DNA of 50,438 nucleotides from Folioceros fuciformis (taxonomy: Eukaryota > Anthocerotophyta > Anthocerotopsida > Anthocerotales). The stretch spans positions 1 through 50,438 of the forward strand of contig JBNGIO010006212.1 of assembly GCA_049999805.1 (NCBI GenBank), in the 5' to 3' direction. This document shows, one piece after another, positions 32,845 to 43,793 of this stretch; positions within the stretch are counted from its first letter, which is position 1; every line of letters begins with the position of its first letter. Below the pieces are notes generated by a model. It was given only the letters and a program-made list of their open reading frames with translations. It ran no database searches and was not told where the DNA came from. The position numbers were made by a program, and so were the translations under genes.

Positions 32845-33625
32845 GGCGAGCAGGTATGGTACCCCTACCAGACACCCGCTCACATGTATCATGGCTACAT
32901 CAATCCTACGGTCATAGTAGGCTTCCCTGGATGCTCCCTTCAAGTCTTGTCAGCTCCCTCCAACTACGTCTATCGTTCCCCTATGACAGTCAGCACTCCC
33001 AATCACAGACTTACCAATCCTGCAACACGTCCAAACAATGAGAGAGCACCATTTCCTCATTTAGAAAGACCCTAGTACTCCCCTTACCAATTTACCTATG
33101 ACATCTTCCTCAACCTAACAAAGTAGCTGCTTATCTCCCTATGTTCAACAACCAACAAATTTTTTCCTTGGCCGGTTGCTGCATGCTTGCACCTATTAGC
33201 AAGAACTTCCAAGGAGTCTTTCCCTAGAGTCTACCCTCAAGCCAACAATCATAAAGGTATCGCCACACAACTACGGCAAAGCAACTCACACAACAACCAT
33301 TCACAAGGGAAGCAACTTGCAAGGATGCCCATAGAAAAATGTGAGCCCTCCACCAAGCACTTCAACCACTGCAACTCTAGCCACAACCAGGTGTTATGAT
33401 GGCACACAGCTGGCAACGAGATTCCTATGCTCTACTAAGCATGAGGACTCACCATGAGTAGAGTGTAGAATGTGATGGTTCATTTCTTTATGTAGCCTCG
33501 TCTTATAGGAGAGATCGACACATGAACCCTCCCCTAAATGTAGGTGGTGGGCTAGCCCCCTGTCACACTACCCGCCACCAACTTCAATTACGCACACCTA
33601 CCAAGAGACTAAAACCTAGCAATAA
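32845..33625 (-). repeat. H-repeat arm, inverted partial copy
   Basis: Starting at CTATGGGCGAGCAGG, this matches the reverse complement of 47106-46060, and less closely that of 42211-41030. Together with the right arm at 46.0-47.1 kb it forms a long inverted repeat around 33.6-46.0 kb. Compared with the right arm it lacks one of two internal units of about 270 bp. No known domain. Confidence 0.75.
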
Positions 33626-34221
33626 TGCTAAGTGAGTGCGAGCCACTGAAAATTAGGACCTCTCCATTACTGGGTTCCGTCTTCTCTTGGATTTGCAAGC
33701 TTCCACCATACCTTCCTTTGTGTGGATCTCTTGAGACATCTATTCACCACTATTACGGGACAGTTAATCTGACCGCAACCCTACCCAGTAGTTACTTGCT
33801 ACCCAACAATGCTATCCACACGCACAACGACCAGCTTGCAAGTTGTGACTGTTAACTAGTATGCTTGTAGGGGGTATTCATACTAGAAAGTTGGCACAAG
33901 CAATGAGATTACCCAACATGACTGGCGCAAGTGTTGGAAGAGGTGGCTCTACTACACCTACAGAGGAGGGGATGCTGATTAAATATGGAGGTTATAGCAA
34001 AGAATGAGGTGGGGAGGGAGACACCTGTAGGAAATGTGAAGTGAGGTGGAGACCTTGGAACGTTAACGGAGAAGTGACGACCCTAGCACAGCAGATGCAA
34101 ATTCTTGAAGGTCTTGGAATTGTCATTTCCATAACCTGAAGAAGGCCACAAGCTGAGGACAATGTGTTTTCGTAGAATGCTTGGTGTTTGCGAGGGCGCA
34201 AACAAGTGAGGTGGGGAGTAA
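33626..34221. other. unique spacer inside the H region
   Basis: No gene and no match to the second H copy were recognised. It lies between the inverted H arm and the plus-oriented H copy that starts at about 34222. Confidence 0.35.
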
Positions 34222-34765
34222 TGTGGAACGGAAAAGTTTGATAATCGGTCTAGGAAAGTCTAACTTGGTTTCTTTTCGTTCAGAATAGTTCAAAGGGAGG
34301 CATGTGGAAGGTATGATTCTGGGCAAGTGCCCATGGTAGGTAGTGAGTGGCTGGTGAAGGTTTTTAGTTCTATTCTAGTAGGTTAGGATAAGAAGATATC
34401 TACGTAGTAGGATGTCTACCTACATACGTAGAGAAAGTACCTATGTGGGGAAAATGGAGGATATCTACGTAGATAGGGAAAGTACTTATGTAGATACCCC
34501 ACCTATAGCAACGGCAATGGGGTAGGCAACCTATCTACGACAATGGGTGCGAATGGTAGGGAACCTACTTACGAGAGGAGGGGTAGGGAACCTACCTACG
34601 AAGGGAGCAATAGGGACCCTACTTACGAAGAGGACATCCTCACCCTACGTAGGGAAGGGACCTCAAGTTGAATGACAAGTGGAGGTCCCTTCCCTACCAA
34701 ACTTGTAGGTGGTAGTGAAGGGATGTCCCAAGAGATCCACATAGAGGAAGGTGCAGTGGAAGCTC
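34222..34765 (+). repeat. H repeat, copy 1, left part (interrupted by copia-1)
   Basis: This is collinear with 40262-40836. It starts at GGAACGGAAAAGTTTGATAA, passes through the block rich in CCTACG and CGTAGG words (34390-34660), and ends with GTGGAAGCTC. The continuation of this repeat is found at 45873, on the other side of copia-1. Confidence 0.9.
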
Positions 34766-34818
34766 TGTAAAACTTGTGGAAGCATATTTCACAAAGACAA
34801 TCATAATAGTAATGAACA
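34766..34818 (-). repeat. copia-1 3' LTR remnant (53 bp)
   Basis: The 53 bases match the inner end of the 5' LTR (45726-45778) with three mismatches, then the sequence changes to a (CTAATCTC)n stretch at 34820-34862. The remaining LTR (about 94 bp) is missing. Its outer edge carries the target duplication AGCTC. Confidence 0.88.
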
Positions 34819-34819
34819 A

Positions 34820-34862
34820 TCTAATCTCCTAATCTCCTAATCTCCTAATCTCCTAATCTCCT
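34820..34862 (+). repeat. (CTAATCTC)n microsatellite, about five units
   Basis: Perfect 8-bp repeats lie exactly at the point where the LTR remnant stops, so slippage or end-joining may mark the rearrangement breakpoint. Confidence 0.9.
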
Positions 34863-34924
34863 AACCATTTCTCTCCAAAATTCATTCAGAGATTCCCAAA
34901 AAAAGAAACCCCACCATTTTCCAG

Positions 34925-36043
34925 GGGTTTGTAGACTCCACAAAGCGCATCATGAAATACCTCAGGAAGCTTGGCTTTCTCCAGTCCCCTACCGATAGCA
35001 ATATGTCCATCCTGGTTGTTGGAGCCCTTTTCGTCATATTTGCCCTTTATGTAGACGATTGTGTTCCTCTCAGCAACAGCACAGAATAGCTCAATAAGGT
35101 TAAAGCTATGCCTAGACAGATTTGAGATGACAGATTAGGGGGATCTTCAGTTCTGTCTAGGTATACAGATTTTGCGGGACATGACAGCTGGACAAATCAC
35201 CCTACGTCAGACCAAGTACTTAAAGGAAATTCTTAAGCGCTTTAACCTACAAGATACACGACCTGTTGCTACTCCCTCGTCAGTGGGGGTAAAGTTGACT
35301 GCTGAATACTCACCTCATAGTCAAGCTGAGATTGATGACATGGCCGCAGCCCCTTATGCTGAGGCAGTTGGCTGCCTAATCCTTTTGGCTAACTTGACTC
35401 GCCCTGACATCAGCTACTCGGTTAGCATGGTTTCTCAGTTTCTTAAGCAACCAAGCCGATTGCACTGGGCAGCAGTTAAACATGTCTACATATATCTTAA
35501 GGGCACCATCAACTATGGCCTGCAATATTCAGCAAGTGGGAGACTGAGCATGGAGCTTATCTCATATGCAAACGCTGATTGGGCTTCAGATGCCGACACC
35601 AGAAAAAGTCAATCAACTTACTGTTTTATTCTTGCCTCTGGAGCTGTTAGCTTGAGTTGTAAGAAACAGACTTCCTTGGCGCTTTCCTCCACAGAGGTAG
35701 AGTATAAGGTGTTGACTAATGCTTGCAAAGAAGCTGAGTGGCAGCACCAGTTCTTGGAATCTGTTAAACAAGCCCAACCAGGTCCAACCAAGTTAATGTG
35801 TAATAAAATGAGTGCCATTGCACTTGTTTCAAACCCTAGATTTCATGCTCGCACAAAACACATAGAGTTGTACCACCACTACATCAAGGATGTGGGCTGA
35901 AAGGGGTGCAATCAAAGTGGAGTATGCGAGTACACATGATAATACCGCAAACATTTTTACAAAAGGGCTGACCAAGAGCAAACACTTTCAGCATCTGGCA
36001 GCCTTAGGTGTGCGTGAGTTTGCATATCCAAATCAGTCTTAGT
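34925..36043 (+). pseudogene. Ty1/copia reverse transcriptase C-part plus RNase H, plus strand
   Basis: The reading runs through RKLGFLQSPTDSNM, the RT active-site motif YVDD (35048-35059), QILRDMTAG, LILLANLTRPDISYSVSM and KHVYIYLKGT. It then enters RNase H with NADWASD, SSTEVEYK, HARTKHIE and NIFTKGLTK, and ends at about 36043 (FAYPNQS). It is broken by stops at about 35088 and 35130 and a frameshift at about 35898, and the RNase H Asp in the C-D-N-x-S-A-I motif is Asn. Orientation is opposite to both copia-1 and copia-2, so it is either the inverted 3' half of one of them or a third element. Confidence 0.88.
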
Positions 36044-36448
36044 GGCAATTGTCTATGCAGGGAAAACACATGTCACTAGCCTATCTTGTCTATGTGCCTA
36101 CTAGCTGCCACTATAATGATAGTGTAATGAAGTGTTAACATGATATGCTTGCAAAGCCATGGAAATCATTCCAAGGCATATGTACAAGGGATTGCAGTCA
36201 GCAAATTTTGATCTTAGCTCTAGTTGGACTTATGAATCTCAAGGGCATGGATGGTGATATCATCCTTGAAAAGAAAGTTTGCATTATTCAAGTGGCGATG
36301 GCAAATCATCTCGGTGTTCGAGCTTCGACGAGAGTACCCCCAGCATTCACCGAACTGTAAGGGGCTTGCAAGATATGGAGTGGCATTTGTAGGAAAGGTA
36401 GGAATCATAAACACTGCTATGAACAGACCTCTCTCTTTGCAAAATGAG
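36044..36448. other. retroelement-derived tail, not resolved
   Basis: Sequence between the RNase H end and the copia-2 integrase break. No clear LTR, polypurine tract or domain was seen. It should contain the inversion or insertion junction at about 36450. Confidence 0.35.
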
Positions 36449-37555
36449 TCAACAAAAAGTATCAAATGTAGCTATGTGTTGCATGCCCTTTGGGCAATGA
36501 ACAAGGTGCTCATATCTACAAAGTCCCTTCACTGCTTTAGGATCCAGCTTCCTACGCTTCTCATCAGGTACATGCACATATGCAATGCACCCAAACACTT
36601 TCAAGTGCTTAATATCCGGCTTATAGCCATACAGTCTCTCAATTGGTGTAGCATCATGAATTCCTGCCGTAGGAGTTCGATTCAGTACATACACTGTTGT
36701 CATCACTGCCTCTGCCCAATTATCATTAGGTAAGCACTTCTCATTTAGCATTGCCCTTGCTGTTTCCATGACTACCCTGTTCTTCCTCTCTGCAACACCA
36801 TTCTGTTGTGGTGTGTATCTGCAAGTCAGCTGTCTTCGTATACCATGATCTGCAAGATACCTGTCAAACTCATTTGAGACATATTCTCCCCCTCCATTTG
36901 ATCTTAGACAAGAGATGGAGCAGCTGAATTCATTTTCAGCATGCTTTTTGAAGTCCTTGAAAGACTCGAACACTTCATCCTTATGCTTCAGTATGTACAG
37001 CCACGTGTACCTGCTGAAATCATCAATGAAGGAGACATAGTAGTGGGCTCCTCCAAACGATGCATTCTGTGAAGGACCCCATACATCAGAGTGTATCAAT
37101 TGCAAAGGTCTCGAGCTGTTCTGCATGTGTCGCACAAATGGAAACCTTGACTGTTTTCCAAATTGACATGCATAACACACATGACCAAGATCAGCATACT
37201 TGAACTTGGGCAATCCTTCCACCATGCTTTTCTGTTGCATAGATTTCAGCTTCTCTATGTTCACATGCCCAATCCTCTTATGCCATATTTCAACATCACG
37301 TATGGCACCTGCATCATTTGCAAACATTGCTGCATTTAGCTCTGGAATGGATGCATCCAGAGTGAACATCCATCCATTCCTACTACCTTTAGCAATCAGT
37401 TTGCGCCCTCTGTCATATTCTTCAATAAAGCATCCATCTTTATTGAATCGAACTTGCAGATTTTGTTCAGCCATCTGTCCAACAGACAACAGGTTCTTCG
37501 TAATGGTTGGAACATGCAACACATCTTGCAGACTCTTCTGCTGACCATTAGGCAT
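36449..37555 (-). pseudogene. copia-2 integrase
   Basis: The frame has the GAG-pre-integrase/HHCC region (WHKRIGHV...CYACQFGK), the core with first Asp in LIHSDVWGP and the Glu in NGVAERKNR, and the following copia signature PIERLYGYKPD. The second catalytic Asp is Asn (LRSNGGGEY, near 36895). Wording typical of the family is lost after KAVKG (about 36530), close to the structural break. Confidence 0.9.
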
Positions 37556-37581
37556 CCTAAGAGGAACAATTCCTCTGTGCT

Positions 37582-38517
37582 TTATATCTGTTGTGTGTCA
37601 TCTCCTATACACACATGGCCATGGGGACCTACATCCATCTTGTTAAACCACTCGCCATGCGGAGTCATGTGGTTTGATGCTCCTGAATCAATGTACCATC
37701 TCTCATCATTCTGCCCATCCTGTTCAGAGAGATGTTGCATGGCAAAAACCCTATCCTGGTCATTTCCAGCATTACTAGAGGAGGCATAGTTCCCATGCTG
37801 CCTTCCTTTTTCTCTCATGTCTGCTTGCTGCTTATAGTAGTCCTTAGCAATATGACCAACCTTACCACAGTAGTGACACTCCTTGTCTCTATTGGAATGG
37901 TCATGAGATTGAAAAGAACCATCTCTTCCTCTTGTGGCTCTACCTGCGCCTCTAAAACTTCCAGATTCTCTTTGGCCTAGCGCATTTCCTCCACGCCAAT
38001 TGTCTTGCTGATTGTACGTGTTCCGAGCATCACCCCGTCCTCGGAATGAACCACGACCTCTGTGGCCTCTCCCACGCTGGTTAGAAAACAAAACAATGTC
38101 TCTCCCTTGAGATATACCTGAACCTGTGTTCAGACCAAGCTTAACTTCCTCATGCAGCAACAAAGCAACCAATTCATCCCAACTTGGGAACTCAACTCTC
38201 ACAGAGATTGATGTGTCAAAGGACTTGTACTCCTTGCCAAGTCCGTTCAGAGTAACTGCAACCATGTTATCTTCCGTCACACTTGCACTAATTGTAGCAA
38301 GCTGATCAGCTATGGTCTTCACCTCTGTTGTATACACGAGTATGGATCTGCTACCTCGTGACAAGTTGTTGAACTGCTGCTTCAACTGGATTTTCCTAGC
38401 ATGTGTGACATTTCCATAGTTCCTCATGAGTATGTCCCATGCATCCTTCGGAGACTCACATCTTGTGATCTGTATGACCATAGCATCTAAAATGCTTAAG
38501 GAGAGCCAGTGTAACAC
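37582..38517 (-). pseudogene. copia-2 Gag (C-part), zinc knuckle and protease
   Basis: The UBN2-type Gag (AWDILMRNYGN, then LKQQFNNL) is followed by an Arg/Gly-rich stretch and a CCHC-like knuckle CHYCGKVGHIAKDY. Its last Cys is replaced by Tyr. The protease follows with the active site YIDSGASNHM. It ends at a frameshift just before the integrase frame. Confidence 0.9.
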
Positions 38518-38736
38518 TTAACATGCTCTCTCAGTCCAATGCTTGTGAGCAGTCTTTTGCTCCTGTGATGGAGTACGATCCATCTCTAGTTCACTCTCAT
38601 CACCTGTGCAGAGGTCCCAATAGCCTCTACCTACCAAGAAGTTCTTCATCCTGAACTTCCACAAGGCAAAATTCTTGTTATCCAACTTCTCTCCCACGAC
38701 CTGAGAGATATTGTCTGATCCCTGCACATTAGCCAT
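38518..38736 (-). pseudogene. copia-2 Gag N-terminus
   Basis: From Met at 38736 (MANVQGSDNISQV) the frame holds KNFALWKFRMKNFL, a typical start of copia Gag. A single TAA stop separates it from the rest of Gag in the same frame. Confidence 0.88.
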
Positions 38737-39171
38737 GATTCAGGCTCCTTTACGCACCAACACTTTTCCTGTAACTCCCTCCACTGCTGCAGAGCTCCAG
38801 CACTCCACAAGCCTCAATCAAATCTCAACAATTCCTGAATGTGCAACTAACTCTTCGCTAAGCAAAAACAGCCTTTGCTCAAGCTTTTAAAAAACAAAAC
38901 ACTTTTTGCCAAGTTCAGGCCTTCCTCCTCGCAAATCCTAGGCCTGCTATGGCTTCCACGGCTTGGTTGCCTCCAATAGTTGCTGCTCCTCCTGAGTCTC
39001 TCTCCCTCTTGTGTGCTCTTGCGCCTGTAGCGCCTGTAGCGCCTGTCGCGGCTTCCTACGCCGCTGCACCTCCTGCGCCTCTCAATGGCTTGCATTGCCA
39101 ACCACCTTCACGCTCACGGCCATAGCCTCAAACCCCCGCCATAGCCACCGGTGGTACCGGCACTCTCTCTG

Positions 39172-39183
39172 GCTCTGATACCA
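39172..39183 (-). promoter_or_regulatory. copia-2 primer-binding site
   Basis: The minus strand reads TGGTATCAGAGC directly after the LTR. This is the complement of the initiator-Met tRNA 3' end and is standard for plant copia elements. Confidence 0.93.
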
Positions 39184-39434
39184 TGTTGAAATAGCACCAC
39201 AACCTTAGAAGGACTCCACAGTTCCTTACTTATGGTGCACAGGATGCTACATATATAGCCTTCATGCGGGGCAACCCTCGATAAGGTAAGCCTTAGTCTC
39301 AAGGGTGCAATATCCTAGTATATCCTGATAACACTTAGGTGATAGATAACTACGAGTTCAATATGGGATAATCTACACTATCCTAAGTGTTGTATGCTCA
39401 TAATAACAATTCAGTTAGAGCTTGATTTCTAACA
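39184..39434 (-). repeat. copia-2 5' LTR (251 bp)
   Basis: On the minus strand it begins TGTTAGAAATC and ends CTATTTCAACA, the TG...CA form. A TATATA core at 39252-39257 is a likely promoter TATA box. No second copy of this LTR was seen in the window. Confidence 0.85.
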
Positions 39435-40261
39435 AGCTTGACAACAGGGAAAAATTATCTCCATAATCTATACTAGGTATCTGACTAAGTCCTTGAGCTA
39501 CTAGTCGAGACTTATACCTAGCAACAGTGCCATCAAATTTGAGTTTAGTCTTAAACACCCATTTGCAACTGATAGGTGGCAGATCAGGTGGCAGATCCAC
39601 CAACTCCCAAGTTTTGTTCTCTATAAGGGAGGCATATTCCTCATCAATCGAAGCACGCCATTTATCTCCATCAGAGCCATTAATGCCATCTTCATATGAC
39701 TAGGGGTCAGGACAAACTCCAAGTACATGTAGATTCGACACATTCACCTATGATCTTTGAAAGTCTACAGACGGATAAGGTGGTTCCTCCCACTCATCCC
39801 TTGGTCTCCTTTCTATGATAGGATACCGTGGCTCTGGAGGTAGAGGTTCAGCAGGTTCCTCAATAGCATCAACAACTTCAAAAACACCCGCATCCTCTTC
39901 TTCAGCAGCTTGACCAGCTTCATCATCGAAGTTAGGATCAGAACCACTGTTCTGCTCATCCAAATGTTCTGAAAGATTGTCTTGTACCCCTCCAGGCACA
40001 ACAGCAAAGAACCCAGGTGCTGGTGGTTGCTGCCTGTGAAGGTCCTAATCTCGACCTTCATCGTCCTCCAGATGAGATAAGTGATCCACCGACTCTCCAT
40101 CTAAATCTGGATATTGACCAACAAGAGCTAGCAAATGTGTAGGATCAGGTTGATTTTGATCAGCAGAGGCGACCAAGCTATCAACTAGAGAATCTGAGTC
40201 CTCTCCTGTATCATCAATCTCCAACAGTGAAGTACTAGGACCAGACCTTGGTGAGGTTGGT
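39435..40261 (-). pseudogene. copia-1 hinge and N-part of reverse transcriptase
   Basis: The acidic hinge (FDDEAGQAAEEEDAG, then RDEWEEPPYPS) leads into ENKTWELVDLPP, CKWVFKTKLKFDGT and ARYKSRLVAQG, the hallmark start of copia RT. It is cut by the copia-2 LTR after about 39435. Several stops split the hinge. Confidence 0.88.
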
Positions 40262-42211
40262 TCGTTGTCGAACAGAAAAGTTTGATAATCGGTCTAGGAA
40301 AGCCTAACTTGGTTTCTTTTTGTTTAGAACAGTTTGAAGGGAGGCATGTGGAAGGTAGGTTTCTGGGCAAGTGCCCATGGTAGGTAGTGAGTGGCTGTTG
40401 AAGGTTTTTATGGATTTTTTTAGTTCTATTCTAGTAGGTTAGGATAAGACGATACCTACGTAGTAGGATGTCTACCTACATACGTAGAGAGAGTACCTAC
40501 GTGGGGAAAATGGAAGATACCTACGTAGGTAGGGAAGGTACTTATACGGTAGACACCCCACCTACGGCAATGGGGTGGGCTATCTACCTACGACAATGGG
40601 TGGGAATGGTAGGGAACCTACCTACGAGGAGAGGGGTAGGGAACCTACCTATGAGGAGAGGGGTAGGGAACCTATTTACGAAGGGAGCAACAGGGACCCT
40701 ACCTACGAAGGGGACATCCTCACCCTACGTAGGGAAGGAACCTCAAGTTGAAGAACAAGTGGATCCCTTCCCTACCAAACCTGTAGATGGTGGTGAAGGG
40801 ATATCCCAAGAGATCCACACAGAGGAAGGTACAGTGGAAGTTCGTGGATCCAAAAGAAGACGAATCCCAATAATGGAGGGGGGCCGAGTAGCTCAACCTT
40901 CAGACTCTACCTCCCTTCAGGAGCAGTCCTAGCCACACCTTTTTGGAGAGAGGGTCAACGAATCTTCTATGGCAGCGCCGACAGTCCTAATCTTCAACGG
41001 CGCGCACTGCCCTAGCAATTATTGGTAGAACTTAGCCTCTTGGTAGGTGAGCGCAGTTAAAGTTGGTGGCACCTAGTGTGAGAGAAGGGTGGCCCACCAC
41101 CTACATGTAGGAGATGGTTCATGTGTCAATCTCTCCTATAAGGAGGGGCTACACAAAGAAATGAACCACCACATTCTGCACTCTTCTCATGGCAAGTTCT
41201 CATGCTTAGCAGAGCGTAGGAATCTCATTGCCGGTTGTGTGCCATCACAGCGCCTGCTTATGGCTAGAGTTGCAGTGGTCAAAGTGCTTGGCGGAGGGCT
41301 CATATTCTTCCATGGGCACCCTTGCAAGTTGCTTCCCTTGTGAATGGTTGTTGTGCTGCTGTAGGTGTGTGGCAATACCTGTGTGACTGTTGGCTTGAGG
41401 GTAGACTCCAGGGAAAGACTTCTTGGAAGTTCTCGCTAACAAGCACAAGCACGCAACAACCAGCCCAAGGAAAAACTTGTTGGGCCGTTTTTTGGATTGT
41501 GAGTGTTTCGTGACGAATAGTGAACCAACTTTCGTAAGCCTGTGTGGACGTCTTGGCGGAAGGGGGAGCTACTAGTGCCCTTTCTTTTGCCGATTGCAAA
41601 GGTTCTTGTGGTGTCTGGTTGGGAGTGTTGAACACATGGAGACGAGTAGTTGGATCACTGTGGAAGGTGTTGTGAGGAGACTTGTGAGGAAGGGGTGTTG
41701 GATGTAGGTAGTTAGAAATCGGTAGGGGAAGGTACTGGGGCCCTTCCAAGTAAAGGAATGGTGCATACCTACTGACTAGATGTGTTGAAGGTATGCGCTA
41801 GGGAAGGTTGAATGTCAAAGGTGAGCGATAAACACTGTTGGAGGGAGCGAAGCAGGCTCGGAGGAAATTTTGGTCGTTGGGCGTAAGAAGACGAACAACT
41901 AGCTGGTGGGTTGAGGAAGGTGTTGGAGGGAGCCTTGTGAGGGAAAGGCATTGAGTGTAGGGAGGTAGAAATCGGTAGGGGAGGTACTGGGGCCCTTCCA
42001 AGTGAAGGAATGGTGCATACCTACTGACTGGACGTGTTGCAGGATTGGTAGGTACGTGGTTAGGAGGGTTGACTATTGTAGGGGAACGATAGACGTAGCT
42101 GACCAGGCTTAGAGGGAAGCGATTCTGGGGAAGCCTACAACGACCGTGGGTTTGATGTGGCCACGCTACATGTGAGCAGGTGCCTGGTAGGGGTACCACA
42201 CCCGCTTGCCC
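40262..42211 (+). mobile_element. H repeat, copy 2, inserted in copia-1 integrase
   Basis: This is the uninterrupted H copy of about 1.95 kb, collinear with 34222-34765 plus 45878-47106. It contains a CCTACGTAGG-rich block (40440-40730), a 154-codon low-complexity open frame (40468-40932) that the other copy does not keep, two internal units of about 270 bp (41600-42040) and an end reading CGCTTGCCCACA. The copia-1 integrase frame runs straight into it after TFDEC. No transposase was recognised, so it is a non-autonomous element. Class is unknown. Confidence 0.8.
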
Positions 42212-43027
42212 ACATTCGTCAAAGGTCACACTCCTGGCAAGGACAACACGTAGAGATTTTGGGTCAAACAGCCTATAGGCTTTGGAAACTTCAGAGTATC
42301 CTAGAAAGAGGTAAGGCTTAGCCCTGTCATCCAACTTTCGACGTCTCTGTTTTGGTATATATGCAAAGGCCAAGGACCCAAATACACGCAGATGTAACAG
42401 GCTGGGTTTCTTTTTCCAGAAAGCCTCATAAGGAGTTCTACCAGGAACTAAAGTAGTGAGCACTCTGTTCAGGATATTGGCAGTAGCAGAGACGGCTTCA
42501 CCCCATTATTTCTTTGGTAAGCTAGCCCATCTCAACATTCTCCTTGTCATTCCCATCAATGTCTGATTTTTACATTCAACTACGTTGTTTTGCTGCTAAG
42601 TGTATGGAACACATAGTTGTCTAATAATGCCTTTAGCCTGAAAAAGTGTATAATACTTGTGTCCAATAAATTCACCTCTGTTGTTTGTTCTGAAACATTT
42701 CACCAAGTGCCCTGTCTGTCGCTGTACCATGGGTATCCATACTTTGATGCAGTCGAAGGCATCACTCTTAAGCTTGAGTGGAAACACCCATGTATATCGA
42801 GAAAAATCATTCGTCAGAGTAAGGTAATATTCAGCTCCTCCCAACGATTTCACTTGTAACTTTCCAGCTATATCTGCATGAATTAGTTCGAGGACTGACT
42901 GTGCCCTTTTTGCTTGCTTATTTTTGAAGGGTAACTCCTTCTGTTTTGACAACACACAAGAGCTGCAGATAGGGAGGTGCTTGAAACAAGCAGGAAGCTT
43001 CTCTCTAAAGCAATCAACAGATGACAT
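42212..43027 (-). pseudogene. copia-1 integrase
   Basis: The Cys pair of the zinc region (CSSCVLSKQKE), the core with Asp in LIHADIAG, Glu in NVVECKN and the C-part TPYEAFWKKKPS are visible. The second Asp is Asn (FRTNNRGEF, near 42690), and stops occur after VPYT and near 42510. H copy 2 replaces the rest after SVTFDEC. Confidence 0.9.
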
Positions 43028-43036
43028 TAGGTTCAG

Positions 43037-43790
43037 TTACTCTTTGTTCACGTGACCTAGCCTAGCATGCCACAAATTTGCCTTTGAAACTGATGAGGAA
43101 GCAAATGCTGAACTAGAATGTGAACAGGGGTACAATTTATGCAAATCATTAACCAATTCCCCTTTGGCTATGCAATGTCCAAGTGAAGACAAAGCATAGA
43201 AACAGCAACTGCCACGCTCAAAGGTGAACCCATAACGACCTTGCTTAGTAGCAGCCCTGACTGACAGAAGGTTCTTTAACATGGCAGGAACGAATAGGAC
43301 TTCCTCCAGTAGAATGTCATCACTTCCAGACAAGGTAATACTGACTGTACCAGATTTGTGTACTTCTAGTCCTCTATCATCCCCCACGTAAACTAACTGG
43401 GTAGTTGTATGTGGATTGAAGGACATGAAGAGACTACGACTGTTATGGACATGTGATGTGGCACCAGAATCAATGAACCAGGAGGAGGAGGACTCCCTTG
43501 TTAAAGGGAGGCAGACAGTAAGAACAGTTAAGGCTGCTTTTATGAAGGGAGACCGTAGAGCCCTTGTTCTTAGCAGCGACATGAGCTTCTGTCCTAGCCT
43601 CCTTCTTTGGCTCTCCAGCTTTCTTTTTTCGACAATCTCTCTCCCAATGCCGAGGAGTCTGGCACCAATTGCAGCTACCTTGCCGTTCGGTTGAAGAACT
43701 TGAAGCCGGACTTGGATGAGGTGATCTCGTTCCTTTTCCTTTCCCCTTCGCAAACGAGTTTTCCTCTGGCAGCAAGCATAACTTTCTCAC
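43037..43790 (-). pseudogene. copia-1 zinc knuckle, protease and pre-integrase
   Basis: Two overlapping frames give an intact CCHC knuckle (CNWCQTPRHWERDC) and then the protease SWFIDSGATSHVH and the pre-integrase segment LWHARLGHV. A frame change between them and a stop after HVNKE break the polyprotein. Confidence 0.9.
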
Positions 43791-43793
43791 TTT

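Larger units (their letters stand above)
36449..39434 (-). mobile_element. Ty1/copia retrotransposon (copia-2), 5' two thirds, inserted in copia-1 RT
   Basis: On the minus strand it has a 5' LTR (39434-39184), an adjacent initiator-Met tRNA primer-binding site, Gag, zinc knuckle, protease and integrase down to about 36450. There the reading changes and no RT, RNase H or 3' LTR follows in this orientation. The outer LTR edge at 39434/39435 cuts the copia-1 reverse transcriptase after YGDNFSLLSSL. Only one Gag stop and one frameshift before the integrase interrupt the frame, so it is younger or better kept than copia-1. Confidence 0.85.

Noticed and set aside
36251-36733. 160-codon plus-strand frame at the copia-2 integrase break
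   Set aside because: Mostly antisense to the integrase and without a domain.
40468-40932. 154-codon low-complexity frame in H copy 2 as a gene
   Set aside because: It is made of the CCTACG repeats, and the frame is broken in the other H copy.
40250-42225. Possible 9-bp target duplication (GTTGTCGAA / TTCGTCAAA) around H copy 2
   Set aside because: Only six of nine bases agree and H copy 1 shows no matching pair, so a Mutator-like assignment is not supported.
41798-42463. 221-codon frame as a functional chimeric protein
   Set aside because: It is the copia-1 integrase reading by chance into the inserted H repeat.
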